Positions 1-9,311 are shown, counted from the stretch's first letter. The stretch is 64,000 nucleotides of DNA from Inquilinus ginsengisoli_A (GCF_031453975.1 NZ_JAVDPW010000005.1:372001-436000), one strand, 5' to 3'. Numbers and translations: made by a program. The notes: generated from the sequence alone by a model not told the origin.

Positions 1-3000
1 TCCCACAACGGGATCTCGATATCGGCGTCCTGCGCCCGGTGCGGGTCGAGGTTGATCGCCACCAGGACGGTGTTGCCGCGATCGGGCGTCGCCTTGGCGA
101 AATAGAGGATGCTGTCGTTCGAGGCCTTGTAGAAGGTCAGGCCGAGATGGCTCTGCAGCGCGGGATTGGCGTGCCGGATCCGGTTCAGCCGGGTGATCTC
201 GGCGACGATGTTGCCGGGCCGGTCCAGGTCCCAGGCGCGCAGCTGGTACTTCTCGCTGTCGAGGTACTCCTCCTTGCCCGGCACCGCCTGGGCCTCGCAC
301 AGCTCGAAGCCGTTATACATCCCCCAAAGGCCCGACAGGGTGGTGGCCAGCGCGGCGCGGATCAGGAAGCCCGGACGGCCGGAGGTCTGCAGGAACAGCG
401 GGTTGATATCCGGCGTGTTGACGAAGAAGTGCGGCCGGAAGAAATCCCGCGGCGCCGCCGTGGTCAGTTCGGTCAGGTAGCTGGTCAGCTCCGCCTTGGT
501 GTTGCGCCAGGTGAAGTAGGTGTAGGACTGGGAGAAGCCGACCTTCGCCAGGCGGTACATCACCTTCGGCCGGGTGAAGGCCTCCGCCAGGAAGACGACG
601 CCCGGGTCGCGGCCGCGGATGTCGGCGATCAGCCACTCCCAGAACGGGAACGGCTTGGTGTGGGGATTGTCGACCCGGAACAGCCGCACGCCCTCGCCGA
701 CCCAGAAGGCGACGATGTCGCGCAGGGTCCGCCACAGCGCGGGCATCGCGTCGTCCGCGTAGAAGTCGACATTGACGATGTCCTCGTACTTCTTCGGCGG
801 ATTCTCGGCGTAGCGGATCGACCCGTCGGGGCGCCAGCCGAACCAGCCGGGATGGTCGCGCAGCCAGGGATGGTCGGGCGCGCACTGGATGGCGAAATCG
901 AGCGCCAGCTCCAGCCCGTGCTCCGCCGCGGCATCGCGCAGCCGGCGGAAATCCGCGATGGTGCCGAGCTCGGGATGGATCGCGTCGTGGCCGCCCTCGG
1001 CCGCGCCGATGGCATAGGGGCTGCCGGGATCGTCCGGACCCGGCGTCAGGCTGTTGTTGCGGCCCTTGCGGTTCTTGCGGCCGATCGGATGGATCGGCGG
1101 GAAGTACAGCACGTCGAATCCCATCGCCCGGATCGCCGGCAGGCGGGTGATGACATCGTCGAAGGTGCCATGCCGGCCCGGCTCTCGGCTTTGCGACCGC
1201 GGGAACAGCTCGTACCAGCTGGCGAAGCCCGCAGCCCTGCGCTCGGCATCCACCGGCTGCGCCGGGTCCTGGCGGACCGCGAAGGGACGCTGGTCCGCGC
1301 TGGCCATCAGCGCCGCGGTTTCTGGGGCCAGCAGCAGGTCCAGCCGACCTGTCGCCGTCGCGGCGATCCGCGCCAGCAGGGCATCGAGTTCGGCCCGGAC
1401 CGATCCCCGGGCGGCACCCCGTGCCTGTTCGACCAGCAGGCGCCCCTCCTCGATCTCGACCGAGAGGTCGAGCCGCGCCGCGTGCTTCTTGCGCAGCTCG
1501 TACAGGAAGGTGCCGAACACGTCGCGCCAGGCTTCGACGGCGAAGACATACCGGCCGATCCGCTCAAGCGGGAATTCCGCGGCCCAGCGGTCGTTGCCCA
1601 GCGGCGCCATGCGCTGTTCGCGCCAGGCGCGCTCATCCGCCGGGCGCCACAGCAGGGCGACGGCGGTCACGTCGTGGCCATCGGCAATCACGTCGGCCTC
1701 GACCCGCACAGCCTCGCCGGCGATGCGCTTGACCGGGAAGCGCGGTTCACCGGCGGTGGGGGTTACCGCCTCGATGGCAAGACGCGGTGCCCGGACCGCA
1801 CGTTCCAGGGCCTGTTCGGGCAACCGCGCGACCGACGCCGCGACCGGCGCCGCGCGGCGCGCGGTCAGCACCCGCGTCTCGCCGGCGTCGAGCGTGATCG
1901 GTCGGGCGCCGTCCAGCCCCGGCGCCGCATCGGGCGGCTTCGCCGTGAACGGCCCGAACTCGCCGCCGATGCCGCGAAGGATCGGCGACGGCAGGACCCG
2001 GGCCGGCTGCCGCAGGTTCTCGTTGACCAGGATCAGGTCGCCGGTCTCCGACGCCGGGATCGCGGTGCGGAACAGCGCCAGAACCGGCTCCCCCGGGCCG
2101 CTGAGGACTCGTGTGGCCATCGAGCCCCCGGCGCCGCCGTGCGGCGTCGCCATGGTCGCCGCGATCTCGTCGGACAGGTCGAAGGGCGCGGTCTGCTGCG
2201 CCCAGCGGAATTCCGACACGGCGTCGGCCGCCGGTCCTCGATGCGCGGGCTCCCGCGCCGCCACTTCGAACCCCATCGGGACCAGAAGGCCATCCCCCGC
2301 CGCCGCCGCCAGCCGCAGCGCCCGCAGGGAGGCCCGGCGCAGGAGCGGCGTGTGGCGGATGCGGCCGGCGAGGCGCGGGCCGAACGGCCGCTCGGGATAG
2401 GCCATCGTCGGCAGCCTTGTCGGTTCGGCCTGCGCATGCGCGTCCCCCTGCCATGCCTCCAGCGCGCCGGCCGGGCCCAGGCAGGCGTCGAAGCCGGCGT
2501 CGCGGATCGCTGCCTGATCGGCCCCGACATCCGTCCAGGCCAGGAAGCGGCACTCCCCGCCGCTCGACCGGGTGCGTGCGATGACATCAGCCCAGCGCGG
2601 AGCCTCCTCTCCGACGCTGACGGCGAAGCCGCTGATGCCGGCTCCCACCAGGGCCGCCAGATCAAGCGGAAGATCGACCGCGGCCTGCGGATCGAAAGCG
2701 GTCTGCCGATCCGGTGTCGGGACACGGCGCGGATCCGGAACGGCGTCATCTGCGGCGATTCCGGCGGGTGGAGCGGAGACGAGGTCGAGGATGATGCGAA
2801 GCTGATGGCGCCGACAGATCTCGGCGATCGGACCGAGAACGGCCTCGCCCGCCTGGGACAGGGTCTTGAGGGACTCTCCGGACACCGGGAAGACCACGTG
2901 CCCGAATCCCATGGCCGCCACCTTCGACAGGTGCTCGGCGGCGAATTTGGCAGGAAACGTCTCGGGGGACGCCTGAACATAGTACAGGTGTCCGCTGAAG

Positions 3001-3017
3001 CCGGTGGATAGCCGCAT
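1..3017 (-). CDS. glgE: alpha-1,4-glucan:maltose-1-phosphate maltosyltransferase GlgE, 3' end cut by window edge
   Basis: Transfers maltose from maltose-1-phosphate to the non-reducing end of alpha-1,4-glucan (GlgE pathway linking trehalose to glycogen), in the cytoplasm. About 1005 residues are visible and the C-terminus lies beyond base 1. The GH13_3 catalytic triad can be read: nucleophile Asp783 in RVDNPHTKP, acid/base Glu812 in FLAEAFTRP and Asp870 in NTPDINP; the spacing (29 and 58) matches actinobacterial GlgE. The DUF3416 N-domain lies at about 400-620. The first 350 or so residues are an extra amylase-like part (motifs such as GHLYYVQASP and VAAMGFGHVVFPV) without an obvious catalytic set; such long GlgE forms are known in proteobacteria. 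The ATG at 3017 is the only reasonable start before the extra domain. A GGAAC-N17-TGTT element lies about 135 bp upstream. Confidence 0.93.
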   Translation of the reverse strand, partial: MRLSTGFSGHLYYVQASPETFPAKFAAEHLSKVAAMGFGHVVFPVSGESLKTLSQAGEAVLGPIAEICRRHQLRIILDLVSAPPAGIAADDAVPDPRRVPTPDRQTAFDPQAAVDLPLDLAALVGAGISGFAVSVGEEAPRWADVIARTRSSGGECRFLAWTDVGADQAAIRDAGFDACLGPAGALEAWQGDAHAQAEPTRLPTMAYPERPFGPRLAGRIRHTPLLRRASLRALRLAAAAGDGLLVPMGFEVAAREPAHRGPAADAVSEFRWAQQTAPFDLSDEIAATMATPHGGAGGSMATRVLSGPGEPVLALFRTAIPASETGDLILVNENLRQPARVLPSPILRGIGGEFGPFTAKPPDAAPGLDGARPITLDAGETRVLTARRAAPVAASVARLPEQALERAVRAPRLAIEAVTPTAGEPRFPVKRIAGEAVRVEADVIADGHDVTAVALLWRPADERAWREQRMAPLGNDRWAAEFPLERIGRYVFAVEAWRDVFGTFLYELRKKHAARLDLSVEIEEGRLLVEQARGAARGSVRAELDALLARIAATATGRLDLLLAPETAALMASADQRPFAVRQDPAQPVDAERRAAGFASWYELFPRSQSREPGRHGTFDDVITRLPAIRAMGFDVLYFPPIHPIGRKNRKGRNNSLTPGPDDPGSPYAIGAAEGGHDAIHPELGTIADFRRLRDAAAEHGLELALDFAIQCAPDHPWLRDHPGWFGWRPDGSIRYAENPPKKYEDIVNVDFYADDAMPALWRTLRDIVAFWVGEGVRLFRVDNPHTKPFPFWEWLIADIRGRDPGVVFLAEAFTRPKVMYRLAKVGFSQSYTYFTWRNTKAELTSYLTELTTAAPRDFFRPHFFVNTPDINPLFLQTSGRPGFLIRAALATTLSGLWGMYNGFELCEAQAVPGKEEYLDSEKYQLRAWDLDRPGNIVAEITRLNRIRHANPALQSHLGLTFYKASNDSILYFAKATPDRGNTVLVAINLDPHRAQDADIEIPLW

Positions 3018-3150
3018 AGACCGATTGCCTGTCTTTGAAAAACGAGCGCGTTGAGCCGTGACGCGAAGGCGCCGCCGGAGCGTCAGATGCCCAGCGGGAC
3101 GTCCGCGCAGACATCAGGCTGGATGCCCGATCTGCTTTCCTATTTCCCGG

Positions 3151-3176
3151 AACAGGAGGGCGCCGACGGAAGTTCC
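3151..3176 (-). promoter_or_regulatory. possible EcfG-type (general stress sigma) promoter of glgE, weak
   Basis: On the minus strand GGAAC (3176-3172), 17 bases, then TGTT (3154-3151). The alphaproteobacterial EcfG consensus is GGAAC-N16/17-CGTT, so one -10 base is off. It would give a leader of roughly 120 bases before the glgE ATG. Confidence 0.3.
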
Positions 3177-3212
3177 GAAATCTGTGCCGATCGCCGCTAT
3201 CCCGCGGCCAGC

Positions 3213-3593
3213 CTATTGCGGCAGGCTCGCCACGGCACCGAGCGCACGTTGGATGGCGAGGGCCAGGTCGGCTTCGCGGAACGGCTTCTGCATCACCACC
3301 GCGTCCGGCCGGAGCGCCTGGACCTTCGACGGGTCGCCGCTGACGAACACATGCGGGACGGGGCCGGCGCGGAGAATCCTCTCGACGGCCGCGACACCGC
3401 TGCCGTCGCCCAGCCGGACATCGACGATCATCAGATCCGGCCGGCACCGGAGGGCGGCGGCCACCGCATCCTCCTCGGTGGCTTCGATCGCGCAGACCTC
3501 GTAGCCCATGCCCTCGAGCACCTCGGCCAGCAGCACGGCGATGATGGCCTCGTCCTCGACGAGCAGGATGCGGAGCGCTGCCGTTTGGGTCAT
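3213..3593 (-). CDS. single-domain response regulator (receiver only)
   Basis: A 126-residue CheY-like receiver with no output domain. Acidic pocket E13-D14, phospho-acceptor Asp58 (MIVDVRLGDGS), Ser85 in place of the switch Thr, and Lys103 in the QKPF motif are all present, so it should be phosphorylatable. The start ATG at 3593 is preceded by GGAGGCGAC. It stands divergently from the large CheB/CheR-kinase gene, with about 184 bp between, and is a plausible partner or phosphate sink for that kinase (inference). Its upstream region carries the GTAGTTTCCGA element also found before two other small genes in the window. Confidence 0.88.
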   Translation of the reverse strand: MTQTAALRILLVEDEAIIAVLLAEVLEGMGYEVCAIEATEEDAVAAALRCRPDLMIVDVRLGDGSGVAAVERILRAGPVPHVFVSGDPSKVQALRPDAVVMQKPFREADLALAIQRALGAVASLPQ

Positions 3594-3626
3594 GTCGCCT
3601 CCGGCACTGCCTCGGTTCGCCCAGAT

Positions 3627-3675
3627 GTACGATCATAGCCGGCGAGACAGCGCCCGAGGCAGGTTCGGAAACTAC
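3627..3675 (-). promoter_or_regulatory. shared element GTAGTTTCCGA plus -10-like GCTATGATCGT before the receiver gene
   Basis: Minus strand: GTAGTTTCCGA (3675-3665), then 25 bases, then GCTATGATCGT, whose TATGAT resembles a sigma-70 -10 box. The same 11-mer occurs at 8194-8204 and 8539-8549, each time upstream of a small gene; at 8194 it is followed by GCTATGCTCGT after 24 bases. Confidence 0.5.
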
Positions 3676-3777
3676 CCAGGCCGGCTGTCCCAGCCCCCGC
3701 ATCGCCGCCACGACGCGGGTGTGATAGCATCGCATCGGTCCTCCCGACGGGAGGCAACCCCATGAGACTCATGCAAC

Positions 3778-6700
3778 ATGCCGGGAAGCCGTCCGCATCG
3801 GGCCAGCGCGGCGCGGCCGCGACCGAGCCGACGCACCCCGTCGCCGCCCTCCGGGGATTTCCCGGTTGTCGGCATCGGCGCCTCCGCGGGGGGCCTCGAG
3901 GCCTGCCGGAAGCTGGTGGACGGCCTGCCCGCCGCGACCGGCATGGCCTTCATCCTGGTCCAGCATCTCGATCCGACCCATGAAAGCATGATGGTGGACC
4001 TGCTGGCCGGCCACACGGCGATGACCGTGCGGCAGGCCGCCGAAGGGATGCCGATCGAGCGCGACCACCTCTATGTCATCCCCCCGGGAAGCTACCTGTC
4101 GGTGGGCGGCGGCGGCCTGCACCTTTCGCGCCCGCAAGCGCGTCGCGGCGCCCGCCTGCCCTTCGACTTCCTGCTGCACTCGCTGGCCGAGGCCTATGGT
4201 TCGCGCGCCATCTGCGTGATCCTGTCGGGAACCGGGGCCGATGGCAGCTTCGGGCTGAAGGCGGTGAAGGCGAAGTCCGGGCTCGTCATCGCGCAGGATC
4301 CCGATGAGGCCGGTTATGACGGCATGCCGCGCAGCGCGATCATGACCGGCGCGGTCGATCTGGTCCTGCCGGTGGACAAGATCCCCGGTGCGCTCGCCAG
4401 GCACGGCCGGAGAGCAGGCCCGATCCGTCAACGCAATGCTTCGGCGCCGCAGGACACACCACAGGCCTGGCTGCCGCGGATCATCGATCTGCTGCGGACC
4501 GAGACCGCCTATGACTTCACGCTCTACAAGCCGGGGACGCTGCAGCGCCGGATGGAACGGCGCATGGCGATGGCGGCGATCGAGCCCGCCGACATGGGGC
4601 GGTATCTCGAGATCCTGCAGGGCGACCCCCGCGAACTCGATCTTCTGGCCAAGGACCTGCTGATCAACGTCACCGGCTTCTTCCGGGACCCCAAGGTGTT
4701 CGATCTCCTGGCGGAGAAGATCATTCCCGACCTGGTCGCCAACCAGTCGCCCGACCACCCGCTGCGCATCTGGATCGCCGGCTGCAGCACGGGCGAAGAG
4801 ACCTATTCCCTCGCCATGCTGTTCCGCGAGGCGATCACGGCGGCGAGGCGCAACGTCAAGCTGCAGGTCTTTGCCTCCGACGTCGATCCCGACGCCGTCG
4901 CCAGGGCACGCGAGGGCTTCTATCCGGACACGATCGCAGCGGATGTGCCGGCGGACAGGCTGACCCGCTTCTTCTCGAAGGAGGATCACGGCTACCGGGT
5001 GACGCCCGAGCTGCGCGCGTCGGTCGTCTTCACGGTCCAGGACGTGCTGGCCGACCCGCCATTCTCGCGCCTCGACCTGGTGTCGTGCCGGAACCTGCTG
5101 ATCTACCTGCGCCCCGAGGCGCAGGCGAAGGTGATCTCACTGTTCCATTTCGCGCTGCGGGAGGGCGGCATCCTGCTGCTCGGCAGCTCCGAGACGATCG
5201 GGAACCTCGGCGGACGCTTCGACGTGATCTCCAAGCCGGAGCGGCTGTACCGGCACATCGGCCGCAGCCGGCCGGGCGATCTCGGCTTTTCGGCGGGGGG
5301 CGGCGACGGCGTTCGCGTCCCCGCGCGCCCGGGGCAGGGCCCGGCACCGTCGCGCCAGGCCGTCCTCGCCGAGCTGTGCCGGCGGCTGGTGATGGACGCC
5401 TACGCGCCGGCGGCGGTCCTGATCAACCGCAAGCATGAGTGCCTCTATTCCCTGGGGCCGATCGACCGCTATCTGCACATGGCGCCGGGCCACCCGACGC
5501 ACGATCTGCTGGCGATGGCGCGGGAGGGCATGCGCACCAAGCTCCGCGCAGCGATCCAGCGGGCCGGCCATGAGAATGCGCGCATCGTCGTCGCCGGCGG
5601 CCGGACCGACGGAGATGGCCATCCGGCTTCGTTCAGCATCGCCGTGCAGCCGGTCTCGAACGACGGCGAGGAACTGCTGCTGATCTGCTTCATCGACGAG
5701 CCGAAGCCGGAGCGTGGGGCAGGACGCCCGGCCCTCCCGGGACACGGCCCGCGCGTCGCCGAGCTCGAGCAGGAGCTCGCCGCCACCAGGGCGGAGCTGG
5801 AGGGCGCCATCCGCAACCTCGAGATCTCGACCGAGGAGCAGAAGGCGATCAACGAGGAAGCCCTGTCCGTCAACGAAGAGTACCAGTCGACGAATGAGGA
5901 GCTGATCACCTCGAAGGAGGAGCTGCAGTCGCTGAACGAGGAGCTGACCGCCCTGAACAGCCAGCTCCAGGAAACGCTGGAGCGGCAGCGCACGACCTCC
6001 AATGACCTGCAGAACGTGCTGTACAGTACCGATGTCGCGACGATCTTCCTCGACACCGACCTCAACATCCGCTTCTTCACCCCCGCCACCCGATCGCTGT
6101 TCAGCGTCATCCCCGGCGACGTCGGCCGGCCGCTCGCCGACCTCAACTCGCTGGCGGCCGACAGCGCCCTGCTGACCGATGCGCGGACGGTGCTGCAGAC
6201 CCTCGCGCCGATCGAGCGGGAGATCGAGGCGCAGAGCGGCGCCTGGTATGTCCGCCGCATCCTGCCCTACCGCACCCAGGACAACGGGGTCGAGGGCGTC
6301 GTCATCACCTTCGCCGACATCACCGAGCGCCGGCACACGGCGGATGCGCTGGAGGCGGCCAAGCGGCAGGCAGAGCTGGCGACCGTCGCCAAGTCGCGTT
6401 TCCTCGCCGCCGCCAGCCACGACCTCCGCCAGCCGCTGCAGACGCTGGCCCTGCTGCAGGGGCTGCTGGCGAAGATCGTCGACGGGGAAAGGGGGCGGAA
6501 GCTGGTTGCCCGGTTCGACGAGACGCTGGGCGCCATGACCGGCATGCTGAACGCGCTGCTCGACATCAACCAGATCGAGGCAGGGACCGTCCGCGCCGAG
6601 AGGGTCCATTTCCCGGTCAACGACCTGCTCGACCGGCTGAAGGACGAATTCACCTACCATGCGCAAGCCCAGCGGCTCGCCCTGCATGTCGTCCCGTGCG

Positions 6701-8166
6701 GCCTTTCGATCGACACCGATCCGCGCCTGCTGGAGCAGATGGTCCGCAACCTGCTGTCGAACGCCCTGAAGTACACCCGGCAGGGCAAGGTGCTGCTGGG
6801 CTGCCGCCGGCGCGAGGGGATGCTGAGCATCGAGATCTGGGACACCGGCGTCGGCATCCCGGGCGGGGAGTTGCAGGCGATCTTCGAGGAGTACCATCAG
6901 CTCGACAACGCCGCGCGCGAGCGGAGCCGCGGCCTCGGCCTCGGCCTGTCCATCGTGCAGCGCCTGGGAGGCCTGCTGGGCCATCGGGTGCGCGTCAGCT
7001 CCCAGCCGGGCAAGGGCTCGGTCTTCGCCATCGAGATCATGCTGCCGCAGGGCGACCGGTCGCGCGAGCACCGCCGCCAGGACAGCAATGGCGGGACCGC
7101 GGAAGGCGCCCACCGCACCGGTGCGATCCTGGTGGTCGAAGACGATCCCGAGGTGCGCGGGCTCCTCGACCTCCTGCTGAAGGACGAGGGCCACCGCGCG
7201 GCGACGGCATCCGACGGCGTCGCCGCGCTGGATCTGGTGGCGCGGGGGGCGGTCCGGCCGGACCTCATCCTCGCGGACTACAATCTGCCGGGCGGCATGG
7301 ACGGGCTCGAGGTCACCACCAAGCTGCGGGAAAGGCTTGGCCGCCAGATCCCGGTCATCATCCTGACCGGCGACATCTCGACCGACACCTTGCGCCACAT
7401 CGCCCGCCAGGACTGCGTGCAGCTCAACAAGCCGGTGAAGCTCAAGGAGCTGACGCAGACCATCCAACGCCTGCTGGCGGCATCGCCCCCCGCAGCATCC
7501 CCGCACGCCGCAAGCCCCGCCTCCGGGATCGGCGACCCGGGCGAGCCGGTCATCTTCGTCGTCGACGACGACGGCCATGTTAGGGACGGCATGCGCAGCG
7601 TGCTGGAAGACGACGGCCGGATGGTCGAGGACTACGCGTCCTGCGAGGCCTTCCTCGAAGCCTATCGCCCGGGCCGCGCGGCCTGCCTCCTGGTCGATGC
7701 CTATCTGCCCGGGATGAACGGGCTCGAGCTGCTGCAGCGGCTGAGGGCTGCCGGCCACCGGCTGCCGGCCATCATGATCACCGGCAACAGCGACGTGTCG
7801 ATGGCGGTCCAGGCCATGAAGGCCGGCGCCTCGGACTTCATCGAGAAGCCGGTCGGCCGCGGCGACCTGCTGGCCGGCGTCGAGCGCGCCCTCGAGCAGT
7901 CGCGCGACACCAACAAGCTGTCCGCCTGGCGCGAGGCCGCGGCCGACCATGTCGCCGGGCTGACCGCCCGCCAGCGCCAGATCATGGGGCTGGTCGTCGC
8001 CGGCCATCCCAGCAAGAACATCGCGGCGGATCTCGGCATCAGCCAGCGCACGGTCGAGAACCATCGCGCCGCGATCATGAAGAAGACGGATTCGAAATCC
8101 CTGCCGGCACTGGCGCGGCTGGCGCTGGCCGCCGCCTGGATGGGGGCGGACGAGCCGCCCGTCTGA
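3778..8166 (+). CDS. CheB-CheR-PAS hybrid histidine kinase with two receivers and a LuxR HTH
   Basis: A 1462-residue one-protein signalling chain. In order: CheB methylesterase (about 28-205; catalytic Ser36 in GIGASAGG, His63, Asp155), CheR methyltransferase (about 225-490), a long coiled coil (about 650-735, NEEALSVNEEYQS type), PAS (about 745-850), HisKA with phospho-His881 in ASHDLRQPLQ, HATPase (about 980-1090), receiver 1 (about 1117-1230, Asp1167), receiver 2 (about 1258-1370, Asp1307, FixJ-like) and a LuxR/NarL-type helix-turn-helix at about 1390-1445. CheB/CheR-PAS-kinase fusions are known; a C-terminal REC-LuxR on the same chain is less common and would let the sensor bind DNA itself. 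Start: ATG codons at 3762 and 3771, just after the strong GGGAGG, are in another frame; 3778 is the first in-frame start but about 20 bases from that ribosome site, so the start is less certain than the protein. Confidence 0.9.
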   Translation: MPGSRPHRASAARPRPSRRTPSPPSGDFPVVGIGASAGGLEACRKLVDGLPAATGMAFILVQHLDPTHESMMVDLLAGHTAMTVRQAAEGMPIERDHLYVIPPGSYLSVGGGGLHLSRPQARRGARLPFDFLLHSLAEAYGSRAICVILSGTGADGSFGLKAVKAKSGLVIAQDPDEAGYDGMPRSAIMTGAVDLVLPVDKIPGALARHGRRAGPIRQRNASAPQDTPQAWLPRIIDLLRTETAYDFTLYKPGTLQRRMERRMAMAAIEPADMGRYLEILQGDPRELDLLAKDLLINVTGFFRDPKVFDLLAEKIIPDLVANQSPDHPLRIWIAGCSTGEETYSLAMLFREAITAARRNVKLQVFASDVDPDAVARAREGFYPDTIAADVPADRLTRFFSKEDHGYRVTPELRASVVFTVQDVLADPPFSRLDLVSCRNLLIYLRPEAQAKVISLFHFALREGGILLLGSSETIGNLGGRFDVISKPERLYRHIGRSRPGDLGFSAGGGDGVRVPARPGQGPAPSRQAVLAELCRRLVMDAYAPAAVLINRKHECLYSLGPIDRYLHMAPGHPTHDLLAMAREGMRTKLRAAIQRAGHENARIVVAGGRTDGDGHPASFSIAVQPVSNDGEELLLICFIDEPKPERGAGRPALPGHGPRVAELEQELAATRAELEGAIRNLEISTEEQKAINEEALSVNEEYQSTNEELITSKEELQSLNEELTALNSQLQETLERQRTTSNDLQNVLYSTDVATIFLDTDLNIRFFTPATRSLFSVIPGDVGRPLADLNSLAADSALLTDARTVLQTLAPIEREIEAQSGAWYVRRILPYRTQDNGVEGVVITFADITERRHTADALEAAKRQAELATVAKSRFLAAASHDLRQPLQTLALLQGLLAKIVDGERGRKLVARFDETLGAMTGMLNALLDINQIEAGTVRAERVHFPVNDLLDRLKDEFTYHAQAQRLALHVVPCGLSIDTDPRLLEQMVRNLLSNALKYTRQGKVLLGCRRREGMLSIEIWDTGVGIPGGELQAIFEEYHQLDNAARERSRGLGLGLSIVQRLGGLLGHRVRVSSQPGKGSVFAIEIMLPQGDRSREHRRQDSNGGTAEGAHRTGAILVVEDDPEVRGLLDLLLKDEGHRAATASDGVAALDLVARGAVRPDLILADYNLPGGMDGLEVTTKLRERLGRQIPVIILTGDISTDTLRHIARQDCVQLNKPVKLKELTQTIQRLLAASPPAASPHAASPASGIGDPGEPVIFVVDDDGHVRDGMRSVLEDDGRMVEDYASCEAFLEAYRPGRAACLLVDAYLPGMNGLELLQRLRAAGHRLPAIMITGNSDVSMAVQAMKAGASDFIEKPVGRGDLLAGVERALEQSRDTNKLSAWREAAADHVAGLTARQRQIMGLVVAGHPSKNIAADLGISQRTVENHRAAIMKKTDSKSLPALARLALAAAWMGADEPPV

Positions 8167-8193
8167 CCTGCCGTCCCGGCCGCGCGGGATTGA

Positions 8194-8239
8194 GTAGTTT
8201 CCGATCCTGCCGATATGATTGCCCGCCCGCTATGCTCGT
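8194..8239 (+). promoter_or_regulatory. shared element GTAGTTTCCGA with GCTATGCTCGT before the DUF3309-like gene
   Basis: GTAGTTTCCGATCCTGCC starts at 8194, and GCTATGCTCGT lies at 8229-8239. Both blocks match the promoter region of the receiver gene at 3593 almost base for base, which supports one regulator or sigma factor for both. Confidence 0.5.
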
Positions 8240-8333
8240 GACAATCGGAAGCAAGACCATCGGAGATACGCCGAAGAACCGGCGTCGCTCCCGGCTCTTG
8301 CCCGACGATCAAAGTCCAGTGAGGCGACAGACC

Positions 8334-8504
8334 ATGAGCACGATTGTCATCATCCTTATCTTGATCCTGCTGTTCGGCGGCGGCGGCTACTATGCCCATG
8401 GTCGCTATGGCGGGGCGGGCCTCGGCGGCGTGCTCGGGCTGGTCGTCCTCGTTCTCGTGGTGCTGTGGCTGCTCGGCGGCCTCGGCGGCATGGGCAGGAT
8501 CTAG
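8334..8504 (+). CDS. small hydrophobic protein, DUF3309-like
   Basis: A 56-residue protein that is almost entirely membrane: a first hydrophobic segment at residues 3-15, a glycine/tyrosine-rich link (GGGGYYAHGRYGGAGLGG), and a second segment at about 33-48 ending in GGMGRI. The layout and the terminal GRI resemble DUF3309 small membrane proteins of alphaproteobacteria, whose role is unknown. The ATG at 8334 follows GAGGCGACAGACC; longer in-frame starts upstream would run through the shared promoter element and are rejected. It sits between the hybrid kinase and the ECF sigma gene on the same strand and looks like a stress-type small protein. Confidence 0.7.
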   Translation: MSTIVIILILILLFGGGGYYAHGRYGGAGLGGVLGLVVLVLVVLWLLGGLGGMGRI

Positions 8505-8538
8505 CCCACCCGGACGTTCGTCCTAGCGACGGACATGA

Positions 8539-8575
8539 GTAGTTTCCGAGTCTGGCGGCCTGGTTTCGCTGCCGA
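8539..8575 (+). promoter_or_regulatory. third copy of GTAGTTTCCGA, upstream of the ECF sigma gene
   Basis: GTAGTTTCCGA at 8539-8549, preceded by the same GA dinucleotide as the copy at 8194. After 24 bases comes GATTAGGCTGCG, weaker than the other two -10-like blocks. It lies about 180 bp before the sigma start codon. Confidence 0.4.
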
Positions 8576-8726
8576 TTAGGCTGCGTCCGGGTCTTCCGAT
8601 CCCAGGACAGCCGGTAACCGGCCCTTCGGCGCCGGCGCTGGGTGCAGTTTCGATACGAACGCGAACCGGACACGCCGACGGCATCGTCGTCATCCCGTCG
8701 CGTTCGAACCCCGCAAGGATGCTCCC

Positions 8727-9311
8727 ATGTCGGCTATCTCCGCCACGACAGAGCGCCAGTTCCTCACGACTGTCGCTCCCTGCATCCCCGACCTCCGCCG
8801 CTTCGCCATCACCCTGACGCGAAATCACGCCGACGCCGACGACCTGCTGCAGGACACGCTGTTCCGGGCGGTGCGCAAGCTGCATCTCTGGCAGCCCGGC
8901 AGCAACATGATCGCCTGGCTGGCCGTGATGATGCGCCGGCTCTACCTCTCGAAATTCGTCGGCAACAAGCACAGCCGGGCCCAAACCATCCCGATCGACG
9001 ACTGGGACGGCAGCACGCCGGCGACGCAGATGCAGAGGATCGAGGTGACCGAGGTGGCGGCGCGCTGGCGGACGCTGTCGAAGGACCACCGGGACATCCT
9101 GTCCATCGTGGCGGTCTGGGGCGCCTCCTACGAGGAGGCCTCGGCCCATCTGCAGATCCCGACGGGGACGATTCGATCCCGGCTGGCCCGGGCCCGGGGC
9201 CATCTGCGGCAGGAGCCCGAGCCGGTGCGCCAGGCGGTTCTCAAACCAGGCGTCCGATCGCGATCGCCTGGTCCGAGCCGTCCACCAGGTCCATCAGTCC
9301 GGACGGGTTGA
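8727..9311 (+). CDS. ECF-family RNA polymerase sigma factor
   Basis: A 194-residue sigma-70-family ECF factor. Region 2 lies at about 15-85 (LTRNHADADDLLQDTLFRAVRKL, then PGSNMIAWLAVMMRRLY, as in EcfG-like factors); region 4 lies at about 110-165 with the helix-turn-helix GASYEEASAHLQIPTGTIRSR. The last 30 residues are Pro/Arg/Ser-rich and unlike the family. No anti-sigma, NepR or PhyR gene adjoins it, so its control is unclear. The start ATG follows AAGGATGCTCCC. Its 3' end overlaps, tail to tail, the last 71 bases of the minus-strand gene ending at 9241, so one of the two C-termini may be poorly conserved. Confidence 0.85.
   Translation: MSAISATTERQFLTTVAPCIPDLRRFAITLTRNHADADDLLQDTLFRAVRKLHLWQPGSNMIAWLAVMMRRLYLSKFVGNKHSRAQTIPIDDWDGSTPATQMQRIEVTEVAARWRTLSKDHRDILSIVAVWGASYEEASAHLQIPTGTIRSRLARARGHLRQEPEPVRQAVLKPGVRSRSPGPSRPPGPSVRTG

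Noticed and set aside
39..3011. Long open frame on the plus strand (990 codons) opposite glgE
   Set aside because: The minus strand shows a complete GlgE catalytic triad and family motifs; the plus-strand frame is Arg/Gly/Asp-rich with no family similarity, a mirror effect of GC-rich codons.
3762..3983. ATG at 3762 with a strong ribosome site as a separate small gene
   Set aside because: The 73-codon frame runs through the CheB domain coding region in the wrong frame and has no recognisable features. Kept only as a remark on the start of the hybrid kinase.
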